From: SZUA-430 sp040080835
GTDB taxonomy: Bacteria > Pseudomonadota > Alphaproteobacteria > Micropepsales > Micropepsaceae
Reading direction: 5' to 3'
DNA: 64,000 nucleotides
NCBI GenBank assembly: GCA_040080835.1
Contig: JBEBHP010000007.1
Coordinates: 124,001 to 188,000, forward strand
The position numbers and the translations under genes are program-made. Position 1 is the first letter of the stretch. Every line of letters begins with the position of its first letter. Of this stretch, positions 9,758 to 17,881 are shown piece by piece. The notes beneath the pieces are model-generated. The model saw only the letters and a program-made list of their open reading frames with translations. It ran no database searches and was not told the origin of the DNA.

Positions 9758-10321
9758 ATGTCCCTCCCCTTGCATAACCCTCAGCGCGTCTTCGGCATCA
9801 CGGGTTGGAAAAACAGCGGCAAGACTACGCTGGTGACAGCCCTCGTGACCGAATTCGCGGCGAGAGGCTATCGCGTCTCCACGATCAAGCACGCCCATCA
9901 CGACTTCGACATCGACACGCCCGGCAAGGACTCACACCGCCACCGTGAAGCCGGCGCATCGGAAGTGCTCGTGGCGTCGGCAACGCGTTGGGCGCTCATG
10001 CGTGAACTGCGCGGTGAGCAGGCACCAGCCCTCGACAGGTTGCTCACCCACCTCGCCCCCTGCGACCTGGTGCTCATCGAGGGCTTCAAGCAGGACCGCC
10101 ATCCGAAGATAGAAGTCGTCCGCTCGCGAGATGGCGAACGGCCCATCGCCGGGCAGGACCCCACCATCCTGGCGATTGCCACTGACTGTCCCCAGAATTT
10201 CTCGTCGCAAAAGACTCTGCCTCTCAATGACATCAAGACGATAGCAGACTTCATTGCTGCAGCCTCCAGGCTGCCGCTCAAGACATCAAGATACGCCGAT
10301 CAGTCGAACCAAGCTGTATAG
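9758..10321 (+). CDS. mobB: Molybdopterin-guanine dinucleotide biosynthesis adaptor MobB
   Basis: A 187-aa P-loop GTPase that assists MobA in attaching GMP to molybdopterin, making the MGD cofactor used by NarG. The Walker A motif GWKNSGKTTL is at residues ~16-25. The family segments STIKHAHHDFDIDTPGKDS, REAGASEVLVAS and DLVLIEGFKQDRHPKIEV are present. It starts 19 bp after the porin stop, so it is probably co-transcribed with the porin and the Dnr-like gene. No mobA is visible in the window. It is convergent with the diguanylate cyclase gene. Confidence 0.95.
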   Translation: MSLPLHNPQRVFGITGWKNSGKTTLVTALVTEFAARGYRVSTIKHAHHDFDIDTPGKDSHRHREAGASEVLVASATRWALMRELRGEQAPALDRLLTHLAPCDLVLIEGFKQDRHPKIEVVRSRDGERPIAGQDPTILAIATDCPQNFSSQKTLPLNDIKTIADFIAAASRLPLKTSRYADQSNQAV

Positions 10322-10382
10322 CCTGACTGGATAAAAGCAGTTCGTAGCGAAGAAGATCGGAACACGGATGCTGGCGCCACAT

Positions 10383-12026
10383 TCACACCGCAGCGCCTCG
10401 CGCCTTGCCGTCGGTCTCGCTCTTTCCAAGCTCAAGCCATTGCCATGTCGATGCGCGCCGGATTTGGGTTGCTGTGGGATACCCTGAGACCCCATCGGCA
10501 TATTTGTGATTCACATAGATCAGGAGTTGGCGCTTGTTTCGCGTTTCGTCAAAAATGGGAAAGACGGTATATTCGAAAGTCATCGACATCTTCATGCTGG
10601 CAACAAAAACCGGCGTCTCTTGCCAAAGGCCGCATGGGCGCCTGAGCAACTCGACCGCGCTCTCATACGCAGTGTCGCGGATATCAGGTTCGATGATGTC
10701 GAGATAATCGCTATGGGTCAGATCGCGACCAAAGAACTCGAAAAACCCGCTTCCTACAAGCTTCATGTCAATCCGGCGCCGTGTCATTTCCGGCTCGGCG
10801 ATTGCGATCCATCTCGCAAAGCGATGGAAGTGGCGCAAGTCAATGTCCGAGCGGCGGGGCATGTCGTCCGCTTTGCACAACGCTCGAACGGCATACTCAA
10901 AACTGAGACTTGCAGCCGAGCGATTTGCTGCGGGCGCCTCTTCTGCCGAGACGTTTGTGGTGGTGCCAGGCGGGTTAACCGGATTCCCGGACTTGGGGGA
11001 CACCAGGATGTCTCGTTGCGTCAGAACCCGATTTCGCCCTTCCCGTTTGGCTGCATAGAGGCAGGCGTCGGCACGATTAATGACATCGGCGATGTCCTCA
11101 TTCGGCGCAAACTCAGCGACACCAAGCGATAGGGTAACGGAACCCAGGTCCTCCCCGGTCGAGCGCTTCACGATCTTCTTTGATTCAACCGATTTGCGGA
11201 TCTGATCGGCGAGTGTCAGGGCATTCGCCAGGGATGTGTCGGGCAGGATGACTACAAACTCTTCGCCACCATAGCGAGCCGCGAGGTCGCGACCCTTGAC
11301 GTTGGATTGGAAACATTGACCCACCAACCGTAACACCTGATCGCCAATAGCGTGCCCAAAAGTGTCATTGAACCGTTTGAAGTGATCGACGTCACCCATC
11401 ACGATGCACAGCGGCTTTGCTTGGGACCGTGCCTCTTGTGCGGCTTCGCTCATTCGAACATCAAAACAACGGCGATTTGCCAGTCCCGTCAACGCGTCCG
11501 AAAGGCTCTCCTTTCGGATCGTTTCCATCCGCGAGCGCAAATTGCCAACTTCCTTCATCGACGATTGCAGTTGGGACTCCAGGTTCTTGTTGCGCGCTTC
11601 CACAGCGCGCGTGGCCGCCGTCATGCGTTGCACGATGGTTGTGATGTCGGGCGCATGCCCCGCCAGTTCGTCACCGGCAGTCCGCAGGACCTTGCCGAAG
11701 GTCGCGGTGTCTGCGCCGGCACTTTCAAAGGCTTCCGCCAGTTTCAGGACTTCGGCGTTCAGTTGATTGCCGACATCTTCGTAGACCTCGCTTGATCCTT
11801 GGCCGAAGAACCGCGCATGAAGTACGCGCGCATGATCAAGATCAACGGCCTTGCCTTGCTTGACCGCCAGATTAAGAGCCTGAACGAGTGGTTCGTTGCG
11901 TTGTGTTGCGTACGCAAACCATAGTTCATAGTTGTGTGGTGACGGCGGAACAGCATGGCGCTTCATAAGCTCCAGCACTTGTTCGCTCAACGCCAGTATC
12001 CGCTCTGGCGATTCCAGATCTCGCAT
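10383..12026 (-). CDS. Diguanylate cyclase (GGDEF) with C-terminal PAS-type domain
   Basis: A 547-aa cytoplasmic protein without membrane segments. The N-terminal 160 residues are helical (LALSEQVLELMKRHAVPPSP...), then a GGDEF domain starts at DALTGLANRRCFDVRM, with the catalytic loop ARYGGEEFVVIL. The allosteric I-site position reads KGRD instead of RxxD, so product inhibition by c-di-GMP may be weak. The C-terminal ~150 residues (ADDMPRRSDIDLRHFHRFARW, LWQETPVF) resemble the PAS_5 family of alphaproteobacteria. The start at 12026 has a GGAGCGAGAG ribosome site; an in-frame ATG at 12104 lacks one. Its signal and target are unknown. Confidence 0.9.
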   Translation of the reverse strand: MRDLESPERILALSEQVLELMKRHAVPPSPHNYELWFAYATQRNEPLVQALNLAVKQGKAVDLDHARVLHARFFGQGSSEVYEDVGNQLNAEVLKLAEAFESAGADTATFGKVLRTAGDELAGHAPDITTIVQRMTAATRAVEARNKNLESQLQSSMKEVGNLRSRMETIRKESLSDALTGLANRRCFDVRMSEAAQEARSQAKPLCIVMGDVDHFKRFNDTFGHAIGDQVLRLVGQCFQSNVKGRDLAARYGGEEFVVILPDTSLANALTLADQIRKSVESKKIVKRSTGEDLGSVTLSLGVAEFAPNEDIADVINRADACLYAAKREGRNRVLTQRDILVSPKSGNPVNPPGTTTNVSAEEAPAANRSAASLSFEYAVRALCKADDMPRRSDIDLRHFHRFARWIAIAEPEMTRRRIDMKLVGSGFFEFFGRDLTHSDYLDIIEPDIRDTAYESAVELLRRPCGLWQETPVFVASMKMSMTFEYTVFPIFDETRNKRQLLIYVNHKYADGVSGYPTATQIRRASTWQWLELGKSETDGKARGAAV

Positions 12027-12297
12027 GAACTCTCGCTCCAATTTCTGTTGCCTGGGTTTGACTGAGATAAGCGACAGACACACAAAACCTCTTGTCGCGT
12101 TCACTGCTGAGTGAGATGTGTACTGATACGACCCCGCCGGACCGTTAACGCCGGTCGGGACGAGGCCATCCCCAGTGGCGCGCTGAAAGTCGCCAGATGG
12201 TGCCCAAGATTAACCAGATTCCAGATGCAAATCCTGACGAAGTGCGCCATAATACTGACATTTCGCGCCACTCAATTTCCACCATCTGGAGACTGCT

Positions 12298-13317
12298 TTG
12301 CATCCCCTTGGACGCAACACGCTGCTCAGAACGATCTTCGACGTGGCCGAAATCTACGGCGTCGACCGCAATGCCATTCTGGACGAAATCGAGCTGGAGC
12401 CTGCGCTTGCCGACCAGCCGGGAGCTCTGATCGCGTCTTCAAAGATCATCGACGCCGTCGAGTATGCCGCAATTGCGACGGGTCGCGACGATTTTGGCCT
12501 GCTGCTCGGTAGCCGGCAGGATCACCGGCTTCTGGGACCTATCGGGCTTTTCGTAGAGCATTGCAAATCGGTCGGTGAAGCGGTTGCGGAAGGCGGTCGC
12601 TATTTGTACCTGCATAATTCCGCGTTGCTCTACACGCTGACACCTGGACGCGAAAATTATGTCTTTCGTCTGCAAATTGGTGCGCGAGGCAAATACCCGC
12701 CCCGCCAGTATGTGGAAGCTCTGTTGACGATGTGCATTCGCTTTTGCCGCGTGATGCTTGGGGCACAGTGGTTGCCGCATGGTGTCTTGCTGGAGCACCA
12801 GCGAATGGCCGGACGCGCGGCCTATCGCCGTGTCTTTGGCGACAACATCAGGTTCGGACAGCACATGAACGCACTCCAAGCGCCAAGGCGGGATTTCGAC
12901 CAGAGAATTGGCCCCTCTGATCCGCGAATTAAACAAATGGTACAGAGAATTCTTGAAGACCTCGATCAGGAGTACGCCGAAAATGCACCGGCGATGGTAG
13001 CGTCTCTCCTTCGACCGCTGCTCGCATCTGGTCAGGCGACAGCGGCAAAGCTTGCAGCGCGGATGTCGCTCACACCGCGGACGTTTCAGCGCCGGCTCGC
13101 CGAGCAACGAACAAGCTACAAGCAGATACTGCTGGAGACGCGAATTCAGATTGTCAAAGAGTACCTGCCTCGGTCGGGTATGACGGTCACGAAATTGGCA
13201 CCCATTCTCGGCTTTTCGGATTCAACTGCAGCAAGCCGATTCTTGCGCGAACATGTCGGGCGATCAGCGACCGCGATCAAGGCAAAGTCGCAGCAACGCG
13301 GAAAGACAGGAATCTAG
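12298..13317 (+). CDS. AraC-family transcriptional regulator
   Basis: A 339-aa regulator with an N-terminal arabinose-binding-like domain of the OruR/VirS type (GRDDFGLLLGSRQDHRLLGP, residues ~60-80) and a C-terminal double helix-turn-helix (residues ~245-330: TAAKLAARMSLTPRTFQRRL, then MTVTKLAPILGFSDSTAASR). The best start is TTG at 12298, six bases after GGAG. It stands alone, with the diguanylate cyclase upstream (divergent) and the repeat-rich zone downstream, so its target cannot be told. The C-terminal end is basic (KAKSQQRGKTGI), slightly different from the usual FKR ending. Confidence 0.9.
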   Translation: MHPLGRNTLLRTIFDVAEIYGVDRNAILDEIELEPALADQPGALIASSKIIDAVEYAAIATGRDDFGLLLGSRQDHRLLGPIGLFVEHCKSVGEAVAEGGRYLYLHNSALLYTLTPGRENYVFRLQIGARGKYPPRQYVEALLTMCIRFCRVMLGAQWLPHGVLLEHQRMAGRAAYRRVFGDNIRFGQHMNALQAPRRDFDQRIGPSDPRIKQMVQRILEDLDQEYAENAPAMVASLLRPLLASGQATAAKLAARMSLTPRTFQRRLAEQRTSYKQILLETRIQIVKEYLPRSGMTVTKLAPILGFSDSTAASRFLREHVGRSATAIKAKSQQRGKTGI

Positions 13318-13357
13318 CCTGCGCGAATACAGACTGCGCGGCGCCGAAGGAGTTTAC

Positions 13358-13395
13358 TATGTCACCGTATCAAACTGGTGTCTGACACCAATTCT
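13358..13395. repeat. REP-like palindromic element, copy 1
   Basis: The module TATGTCACCG...ACTGGTGTCTGACACCAATTCT contains the palindrome TGGTGTCTGACACCA. Related copies, in both orientations, occur at 14028, 14114, 14509, 15446, 15971, 16519 and 17812. They cluster around Y1-transposase genes, which is the usual arrangement for REP elements and their RAYT transposases. Confidence 0.8.
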
Positions 13396-13499
13396 CCCTC
13401 TCTCTGCAAATTCGGCGAATTTGCGCCACACCGATGCAACAATGGGAATGTCGCCTTTGGGCGATATCGCGCCCTAACGCAGTTCACGTGATTACGGCA

Positions 13500-13993
13500 C
13501 GATGGAGCGCTCCGGTCAGCCGAAAGACATCGAGGGCAAGCGAACCGTGGCCCAATGCAGATCACCTGCTCTGCGGCGGTACGCCTTCCGGGAAGGTTGG
13601 GATACCGGGAGGCGCTTCAATCATCGGCGAGGCGTGGGACATCCAGATGTGGACGACCGGTTTCTCCTCAAGAGCCGTGTCGAGCGAACCGATCCGGACA
13701 ATCACCTGATCCTGATCTTTCCACTCGGCCATGAGTTGGGTTCCGCACTTTGGGCAGAACCAGCGACTTTTACCGGGAGTGCTTTCGAAGGCTGAGACGA
13801 TGTCAGCGCCCGCAGTCCATTTGAAGGTCGCGCGATCCGCACGCGCTGTAGGCGCATAGGCGCTGGAATGCGCCTTTTGGCAGGTACGGCAGTGGCAAAG
13901 GCCGATCGGGGAAGCCAAGTCACCGCACTCGTATTTCACACTGCCGCACAAGCAGCTACCGACAAGCATCGCCAACCCTCCAGCGTTTGTCTT
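13500..13993. repeat. 494-bp direct repeat, copy 1 (contains GFA-domain gene)
   Basis: This block recurs at 16011-16504, with no differences noticed on reading. It holds a complete GFA-domain gene with its ribosome site and about 60 bp beyond the stop. Copy 2 begins exactly where a REP element ends. Confidence 0.93.
13562..13969 (-). CDS. GFA/CENP-V-domain zinc protein, copy 1
   Basis: A 135-aa protein of the glutathione-dependent formaldehyde-activating (GFA)/CENP-V fold. The zinc ligands are visible: GSCLCGSVKYEC at the N-terminus, CHCRTCQKAHSSAY in the middle and FCPKCGTQL near residue 85. Most family members have no proven activity and may act on S-hydroxymethylglutathione-like adducts. 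The start is ATG 13969 with GGAGGG seven bases upstream; an upstream in-frame extension to 14047 runs into REP sequence and is unlikely. The same protein is encoded again at 16073-16480, so the gene is duplicated across the RAYT locus. Confidence 0.88.
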   Translation of the reverse strand: MLVGSCLCGSVKYECGDLASPIGLCHCRTCQKAHSSAYAPTARADRATFKWTAGADIVSAFESTPGKSRWFCPKCGTQLMAEWKDQDQVIVRIGSLDTALEEKPVVHIWMSHASPMIEAPPGIPTFPEGVPPQSR

Positions 13994-14027
13994 CGCAACA
14001 TACCATGGTGACCAAGAATCGGGAAAA

Positions 14028-14140
14028 GAATCGGGGTCAGACACCATATCCCTCAGAAAAACGGGGACACCTAAAAGCGCCCATCCAAACCAATCATCCC
14101 CGCTATCCTGAAAGAATTGGGGTCAGACACCATTTCCCTC
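14028..14140. repeat. REP elements and 83-bp repeat, copy 1
   Basis: Positions 14028-14110 carry GAATCGGGGTCAGACACC followed by an AACGGGGACACCT segment and a spacer, repeated with few changes at 14509-14591. A further REP-like copy, GAATTGGGGTCAGACACC, is at 14114-14131. Each 83-bp copy lies downstream of the 3' end of a RAYT reading frame. Confidence 0.8.
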
Positions 14141-14227
14141 CCAATAATCAGGGACATGATAAAGCCTTCGCCCCAACCACCCCTCACCCCACCATTCTGC
14201 CACAACCGCAGCCGCAACGCGACACCT

Positions 14228-14508
14228 TCAGACCTGCCGATCCTCGGCAGCCTTGCGCCCCCTGGCCCGCGGAACGGCCCGCCGAGCCGTCAGCGCTTCG
14301 ATCTGCGCCTTGAAGCGGTCGCTGCCGATCGCCCACCTACCATTCGTGGCTTGCCGAAGCGCCTCCAGCGATGACGCGTCCAGCGCCTGCGCAAACAGCT
14401 CGCGGTACGCCGCCCGCCGCGCCCCATCATCACACCCCAGCGAAAGGTAAAGCTCATGCGGCGTAACCAGCGGGTCGAAAGCCCCCTCCGCATTAGTGCG
14501 ATTGCTAA
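14228..14508 (-). pseudogene. 3' fragment of a RAYT-type (Y1) transposase, older copy
   Basis: The reading frame encodes DPLVTPHELYLSLG..., REALRQATNG-like and ...IGSDRFKAQIEALTARR, ending in a TGA at 14228-14230. It parallels the last ~90 residues of the intact transposase at 14620 but is clearly diverged, so it is a separate, older family member. The N-terminal HUH half is missing; a REP element sits immediately at the broken 5' side. Confidence 0.8.
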
Positions 14509-14591
14509 GAATCGGGGTCAGACACCATATCCCTCAGAAAAACGGGGACACCTCACAGCGCCCATATAGACCAATCATCCCCGCCATCCTG
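14509..14591. repeat. REP element and 83-bp repeat, copy 2
   Basis: Direct repeat of 14028-14110. It begins with GAATCGGGGTCAGACACC and continues through AACGGGGACACCT and an ATCATCCCCGC segment. It lies between the broken 5' edge of the RAYT fragment and the 3' end of the intact RAYT gene. Confidence 0.8.
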
Positions 14592-14619
14592 CCACACGCC
14601 AGCCTCCAGCGCGATACCC

Positions 14620-15351
14620 TCAGGCACAAGGCCCTTTCCTCGCCTTGCGTCCCTTGGGGAGAGGCGCAGAGCGTCGCGCAGCGAGGGCCTCGATCTGCAT
14701 CTTGAACCGGGCGCTGCCAATGGCCCAGCCACCGTTCGTGGCCTGCCTCAGCTCCTCCAGAACCGACGCTTCCAGCGCCTCCGCAAAGAGCTCGCGATAG
14801 GCCGCCCGCCGCGCCTCGTCGTCAGCCCCAAGCGACTGGTAAAGCGCGTGCGGCGTGACCAGGGAATCCGCTGCCCCGCCTGCATTCGCATGATGGCTCG
14901 ACCACGGATAGTCGCCGGGCGCCACCACCATGCGCGCCCTGACGGGATTGAGCTCAATGTACCGGTAGCAGGTCAGAAGATGCGCCCCGGTTTCAATCGG
15001 CGCCGCACGATAGCGCCCCTCCCACAGCGTGCCCGTCCGCCGATAGACCCGATTGACGTGCCCCACATAGCGCCGCCCGAGTGACTGCATCAGACGCGGC
15101 AGGCTCTCGGGCGAACCCGGCGTCACGAGCAGGTGCACGTGATTGGTCATCAGCACCCACGCATGCACCCGCGCGCCGAACGTGCGCGCAAGTTCCGCAA
15201 GCCAGTCGCGGTATCGCACGTAGTCGTCGTCCGCGTAGAAGATCGCCTGCCGGTCGTTGCCGCGCTGGATCAGATGCAGCGCCTGGCCCTCGGCAAAGTA
15301 ACGTCCAAGCCGCGCCAATGCCTGCCCCCTCGGTGTCAAGCCATGGCGCAC
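14620..15351 (-). CDS. REP-associated tyrosine transposase (RAYT, Y1/HUH family)
   Basis: About 232-243 aa. The HUH metal motif is in TNHVHLLVTP, the preceding LIQRGNDRQAIFY is typical of the Y1_Tnp/TnpA_REP family, and the predicted catalytic tyrosine is in YIELNPVRA. A basic C-terminal tail (PLPKGRKARKGP) follows. The open frame begins with GTG at 15351, but TTG at 15318 (six bases after AGGGGG) gives the usual N-terminus (ARLGRYFAEGQ) and may be the true start. The gene is embedded among at least eight REP-like palindromes, as expected for a domesticated REP transposase that moves or copies those elements. Confidence 0.9.
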   Translation of the reverse strand: MRHGLTPRGQALARLGRYFAEGQALHLIQRGNDRQAIFYADDDYVRYRDWLAELARTFGARVHAWVLMTNHVHLLVTPGSPESLPRLMQSLGRRYVGHVNRVYRRTGTLWEGRYRAAPIETGAHLLTCYRYIELNPVRARMVVAPGDYPWSSHHANAGGAADSLVTPHALYQSLGADDEARRAAYRELFAEALEASVLEELRQATNGGWAIGSARFKMQIEALAARRSAPLPKGRKARKGPCA

Positions 15352-15485
15352 TCATGCACCAGCACGAGACCACGCGCGACAGAGAAATTGTAACAGGATG
15401 TAACAGGAAGCGGCGAGAGTCGATTTCGAGGCGACGTTAGCGCACTATGTCACCGGATTAAAACGGTGTCTGACCCCGATTCTTC
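14961..15485. repeat. 525-bp tandem repeat, unit 1
   Basis: Unit 1 covers the N-terminal half of the intact RAYT gene, its upstream region (with TGTAACAGGATGTAACAGG) and the REP module at 15446-15484. Unit 2 follows head to tail at 15486-16010 with only a few substitutions. The unit boundary coincides with the end of the REP (GATTCTTC). Confidence 0.93.
15446..15484. repeat. REP-like element inside tandem unit 1
   Basis: TATGTCACCGGATTAAAACG followed by GTGTCTGACCCCGATTCTT. The same module occurs at 15971-16010 in unit 2. It lies upstream of the RAYT genes and marks the duplication junctions. Confidence 0.8.
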
Positions 15486-15876
15486 ACCGGTAGCAGGTCA
15501 GAAGATGCGCCCCGGTTTCGATCGGCGCCGCACGATAGCGCCCCTCCCACAGCGTGCCCGTCCGCCGATAGACCCGATTGACGTGCCCCACATAGCGCCG
15601 CCCGAGTGACTGCATCAGACGCGGCAGGCTCTCGGGCGAACCCGGCGTCACGAGCAGGTGCACGTGATTGGTCATCAGCACCCACGCATGCACCCGCGCG
15701 CCGAACGTGCGCGCAAGTTCCGCAAGCCAGTCGCGGTATCGCACGTAGTCGTCGTCCGCGTAGAAGATCGCCTGCCGGTCGTTGCCGCGCTGGATCAGAT
15801 GCAGCGCCTGGCCCTCGGCAAAGTAACGTCCAAGCCGCGCCAATGCCTGCCCCCTCGGTGTCAAGCCATGGCGCAC
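15484..15876 (-). pseudogene. Truncated RAYT transposase (second tandem copy)
   Basis: A 130-aa frame matching the first 130 residues of the 14620-15351 protein. It keeps the HUH motif (NHVHLLV) but stops with a TGA created at the duplication junction just after LLTCYR, immediately before the YIELNPVRA helix that should carry the catalytic tyrosine. It is therefore predicted to be unable to cleave DNA, though it might still bind REP hairpins. The alternative TTG start would be at 15843. Confidence 0.88.
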
Positions 15877-16010
15877 TCATGCACCAGCACGAGACCACGC
15901 GCGACAGAGAAATTGTAACAGGATGTAACAGGAAGCGGCGAGAGTCGATTTCGGGGTGACGTTAGCGCACTATGTCACCGGATTAAAACGGTGTCTGACC
16001 CCGATTCTTC
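15486..16010. repeat. 525-bp tandem repeat, unit 2
   Basis: Head-to-tail copy of 14961-15485. It ends with the REP module at 15971-16010, after which copy 2 of the 494-bp GFA repeat starts directly at 16011. Confidence 0.93.
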
Positions 16011-16504
16011 CGATGGAGCGCTCCGGTCAGCCGAAAGACATCGAGGGCAAGCGAACCGTGGCCCAATGCAGATCACCTGCTCTGCGGCGGTACGCCTTCC
16101 GGGAAGGTTGGGATACCGGGAGGCGCTTCAATCATCGGCGAGGCGTGGGACATCCAGATGTGGACGACCGGTTTCTCCTCAAGAGCCGTGTCGAGCGAAC
16201 CGATCCGGACAATCACCTGATCCTGATCTTTCCACTCGGCCATGAGTTGGGTTCCGCACTTTGGGCAGAACCAGCGACTTTTACCGGGAGTGCTTTCGAA
16301 GGCTGAGACGATGTCAGCGCCCGCAGTCCATTTGAAGGTCGCGCGATCCGCACGCGCTGTAGGCGCATAGGCGCTGGAATGCGCCTTTTGGCAGGTACGG
16401 CAGTGGCAAAGGCCGATCGGGGAAGCCAAGTCACCGCACTCGTATTTCACACTGCCGCACAAGCAGCTACCGACAAGCATCGCCAACCCTCCAGCGTTTG
16501 TCTT
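16011..16504. repeat. 494-bp direct repeat, copy 2
   Basis: Copy of 13500-13993 with matching length. Its left edge joins the REP that ends tandem unit 2, and its right edge meets another REP (inverted orientation) at 16519. Confidence 0.93.
16073..16480 (-). CDS. GFA/CENP-V-domain zinc protein, copy 2
   Basis: Encodes the same 135-aa protein as 13562-13969, with zinc motifs CLCG, CHCRTC and CPKC. The ATG at 16480 and its GGAGGG ribosome site lie inside the repeat, so both copies could be expressed. The upstream 24 bp are repeated and then the sequence diverges into REP DNA, so any promoter further away is not shared between the copies. Confidence 0.87.
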   Translation of the reverse strand: MLVGSCLCGSVKYECGDLASPIGLCHCRTCQKAHSSAYAPTARADRATFKWTAGADIVSAFESTPGKSRWFCPKCGTQLMAEWKDQDQVIVRIGSLDTALEEKPVVHIWMSHASPMIEAPPGIPTFPEGVPPQSR

Positions 16505-16592
16505 TGAAAAGAATCGGCAGAATCGGGGTCAGACACCAATTCGGTGACATATTACCAACCACGACATCCTCTTTGTTTCAGAATCCGGTCAA

Positions 16593-16721
16593 TCACCAAT
16601 AACGGTGACACAAGCATCTCGGAACACGCGCCCAGCCTAACGTCCCACCACCGGAACCCTGAACGCCGATCCATTCCGCCCGATCAACCTCGCCACGGAA
16701 CCATACCACACCACCAAACAT
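16593..16721 (-). CDS. Short ORF downstream of an SOS box, copy A (42 aa)
   Basis: A hypothetical 42-aa frame starting MFGGVVWFRGEVDRAEWIGV. An AGAGGG lies 11 bases before the ATG and the LexA-type box lies 32 bp upstream, overlapping an ATAAT element that could be the -10. Copy B at 17882-18013 encodes the same first ~35 residues, but a small indel changes the last residues. No homology is recognised, and it may be the remnant of the start of a longer SOS gene. Confidence 0.35.
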   Translation of the reverse strand: MFGGVVWFRGEVDRAEWIGVQGSGGGTLGWARVPRCLCHRYW

Positions 16722-16752
16722 GTCGCACCGGACCCTCTTGCATGGCACAAAT

Positions 16753-16767
16753 GTTCGTATTATGTTC
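16753..16767. promoter_or_regulatory. LexA (SOS) box GTTC-N7-GTTC, copy A
   Basis: The sequence GTTCGTATTATGTTC matches the direct-repeat LexA operator of Alphaproteobacteria. On the minus strand it reads GAACATAATACGAAC with CATAAT inside, so bound LexA would cover a -10 for leftward transcription. Confidence 0.6.
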
Positions 16768-17067
16768 TTTTCGGCGCCAGCCCCGTCTGTCGCCAACTTG
16801 ACAACTGAATACCTACCCGGCGGACCTGGAGATTCCAGGCGACCGCCTCGTGAGCCCCGCGCGAAAAGTAATTGCAGGGCGAGTACCCCGGACTGCGTCC
16901 GAATTTCGAGCCCGATTTTCAGGTCCGATTTTCAATGGCGACCAGCAGGGTTCAAAATGAAAAAACACCCCCATACCTTGTTGCACTTTTCACATGTTTT
17001 CCGCAGAAAACAGCCAAAAATAGCCGAACAGTCTTTGTCTCAAGATTGAACACTGTGAGCCTGGCTG

Positions 17068-17351
17068 CCCTTCCTGGATGTCTTTAGAACTCGGGTTATC
17101 GCGGTTGGGAGCCGATTTGGCGCATCTCCAAGCTAAATCTCAGTCCGCCTCCACACGACAGCGAAACAGCGCCCACGAGTGAAGAAGGCATAGGGGTCAT
17201 AGGGAGCAACGGACTTGCCCGGCCTCGCCACCGCCCCACGCACGGCTTGGCGTCGTTGTGGTTCACTATACCTGCATTGCAGTGGACTTCCACCACTTAC
17301 GCCTTGCCAATCTCCCGGCGCACCTGATTTGGATTCATCGGGTCTGTAACT
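17068..17351. other. Non-coding stretch between the 551-bp repeat and the lipoprotein-like gene
   Basis: No convincing gene. The minus strand contains a run of short hairpins, including GTGGAAGTCCAC at 17287-17298, followed by GCAGGTATAGTGAACCAC. This vaguely resembles the 5' part of group II intron-like RNAs, but no reverse transcriptase frame follows. I treat it as unassigned. Confidence 0.4.
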
Positions 17352-17855
17352 TCAATACACAATGCACTTTTCTTGCGGTCTATCGACTGCAACTTTGACG
17401 TCATTAAGTTCATCATACAGGCCCGGAGGGCGGGGCGGAGGATAAGATGAAAAGAACATCTCGTAGTGCTCTACAGCGGTCACTCTATCGCTTCGTTTGC
17501 AACTCTTACTTAGCAAATGCGCAATCATACTATGACCTCCTGAATCACTCTTCGCCCAAACTCTCGATAACCACAACGTGGTAGTATCGAACTTCTGCAG
17601 AACAAAATATCTAAACTGCGCCAACTCTCTAGCTGCCATCCAATCCCCGCTAATTGCTTTGCGCATCAAATCAGCTTCGCGCTGGGGAGACATCCCGTCA
17701 TTGATTTTGGGATCCGCCACAGAATCCGTCGGCTCAATTTTGGTCCTTTCTTCCGGCTCGTCGCGATACTCACATGCCAGTAGGACCGCAAAAGTGATCA
17801 GAGCACTGAGCAGAATCGGGGTCAGACACCAATTCGGTGACATATTACCAACCAC
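17352..17855 (-). CDS. Hypothetical lipoprotein-like protein with REP-derived 5' end
   Basis: A 167-aa frame. It has a hydrophobic segment LLSALITFAVLLAC that looks like a lipoprotein signal with the lipobox Cys, then an acidic region (EYRDEPEERTKIEP) and a helical domain (READLMRKAISGDWMAARELAQF) reminiscent of Sel1-like or tetratricopeptide repeats. The first residues (MSPNWCLTPIL) are the translation of a REP element at 17813-17850, so the native start has probably been replaced by repeat DNA. Codon use and base composition are more AT-rich than in neighbours. Function unknown. Confidence 0.5.
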   Translation of the reverse strand: MVGNMSPNWCLTPILLSALITFAVLLACEYRDEPEERTKIEPTDSVADPKINDGMSPQREADLMRKAISGDWMAARELAQFRYFVLQKFDTTTLWLSRVWAKSDSGGHSMIAHLLSKSCKRSDRVTAVEHYEMFFSSYPPPRPPGLYDELNDVKVAVDRPQEKCIVY

Positions 17856-17881
17856 GACATCCCCTTTGTTTCAGAATCCGG

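Larger units (their letters stand above)
16517..17067. repeat. 551-bp direct repeat, copy A (REP, SOS box, short ORF)
   Basis: Nearly identical to 17810-18359. It starts with a REP element (GAATCGGGGTCAGACACC) and includes a GTTC-N7-GTTC box, a short leftward ORF and an AT-rich right part. I see no recognised protein family in it. The two copies differ by scattered substitutions and a few short indels. Confidence 0.9.
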
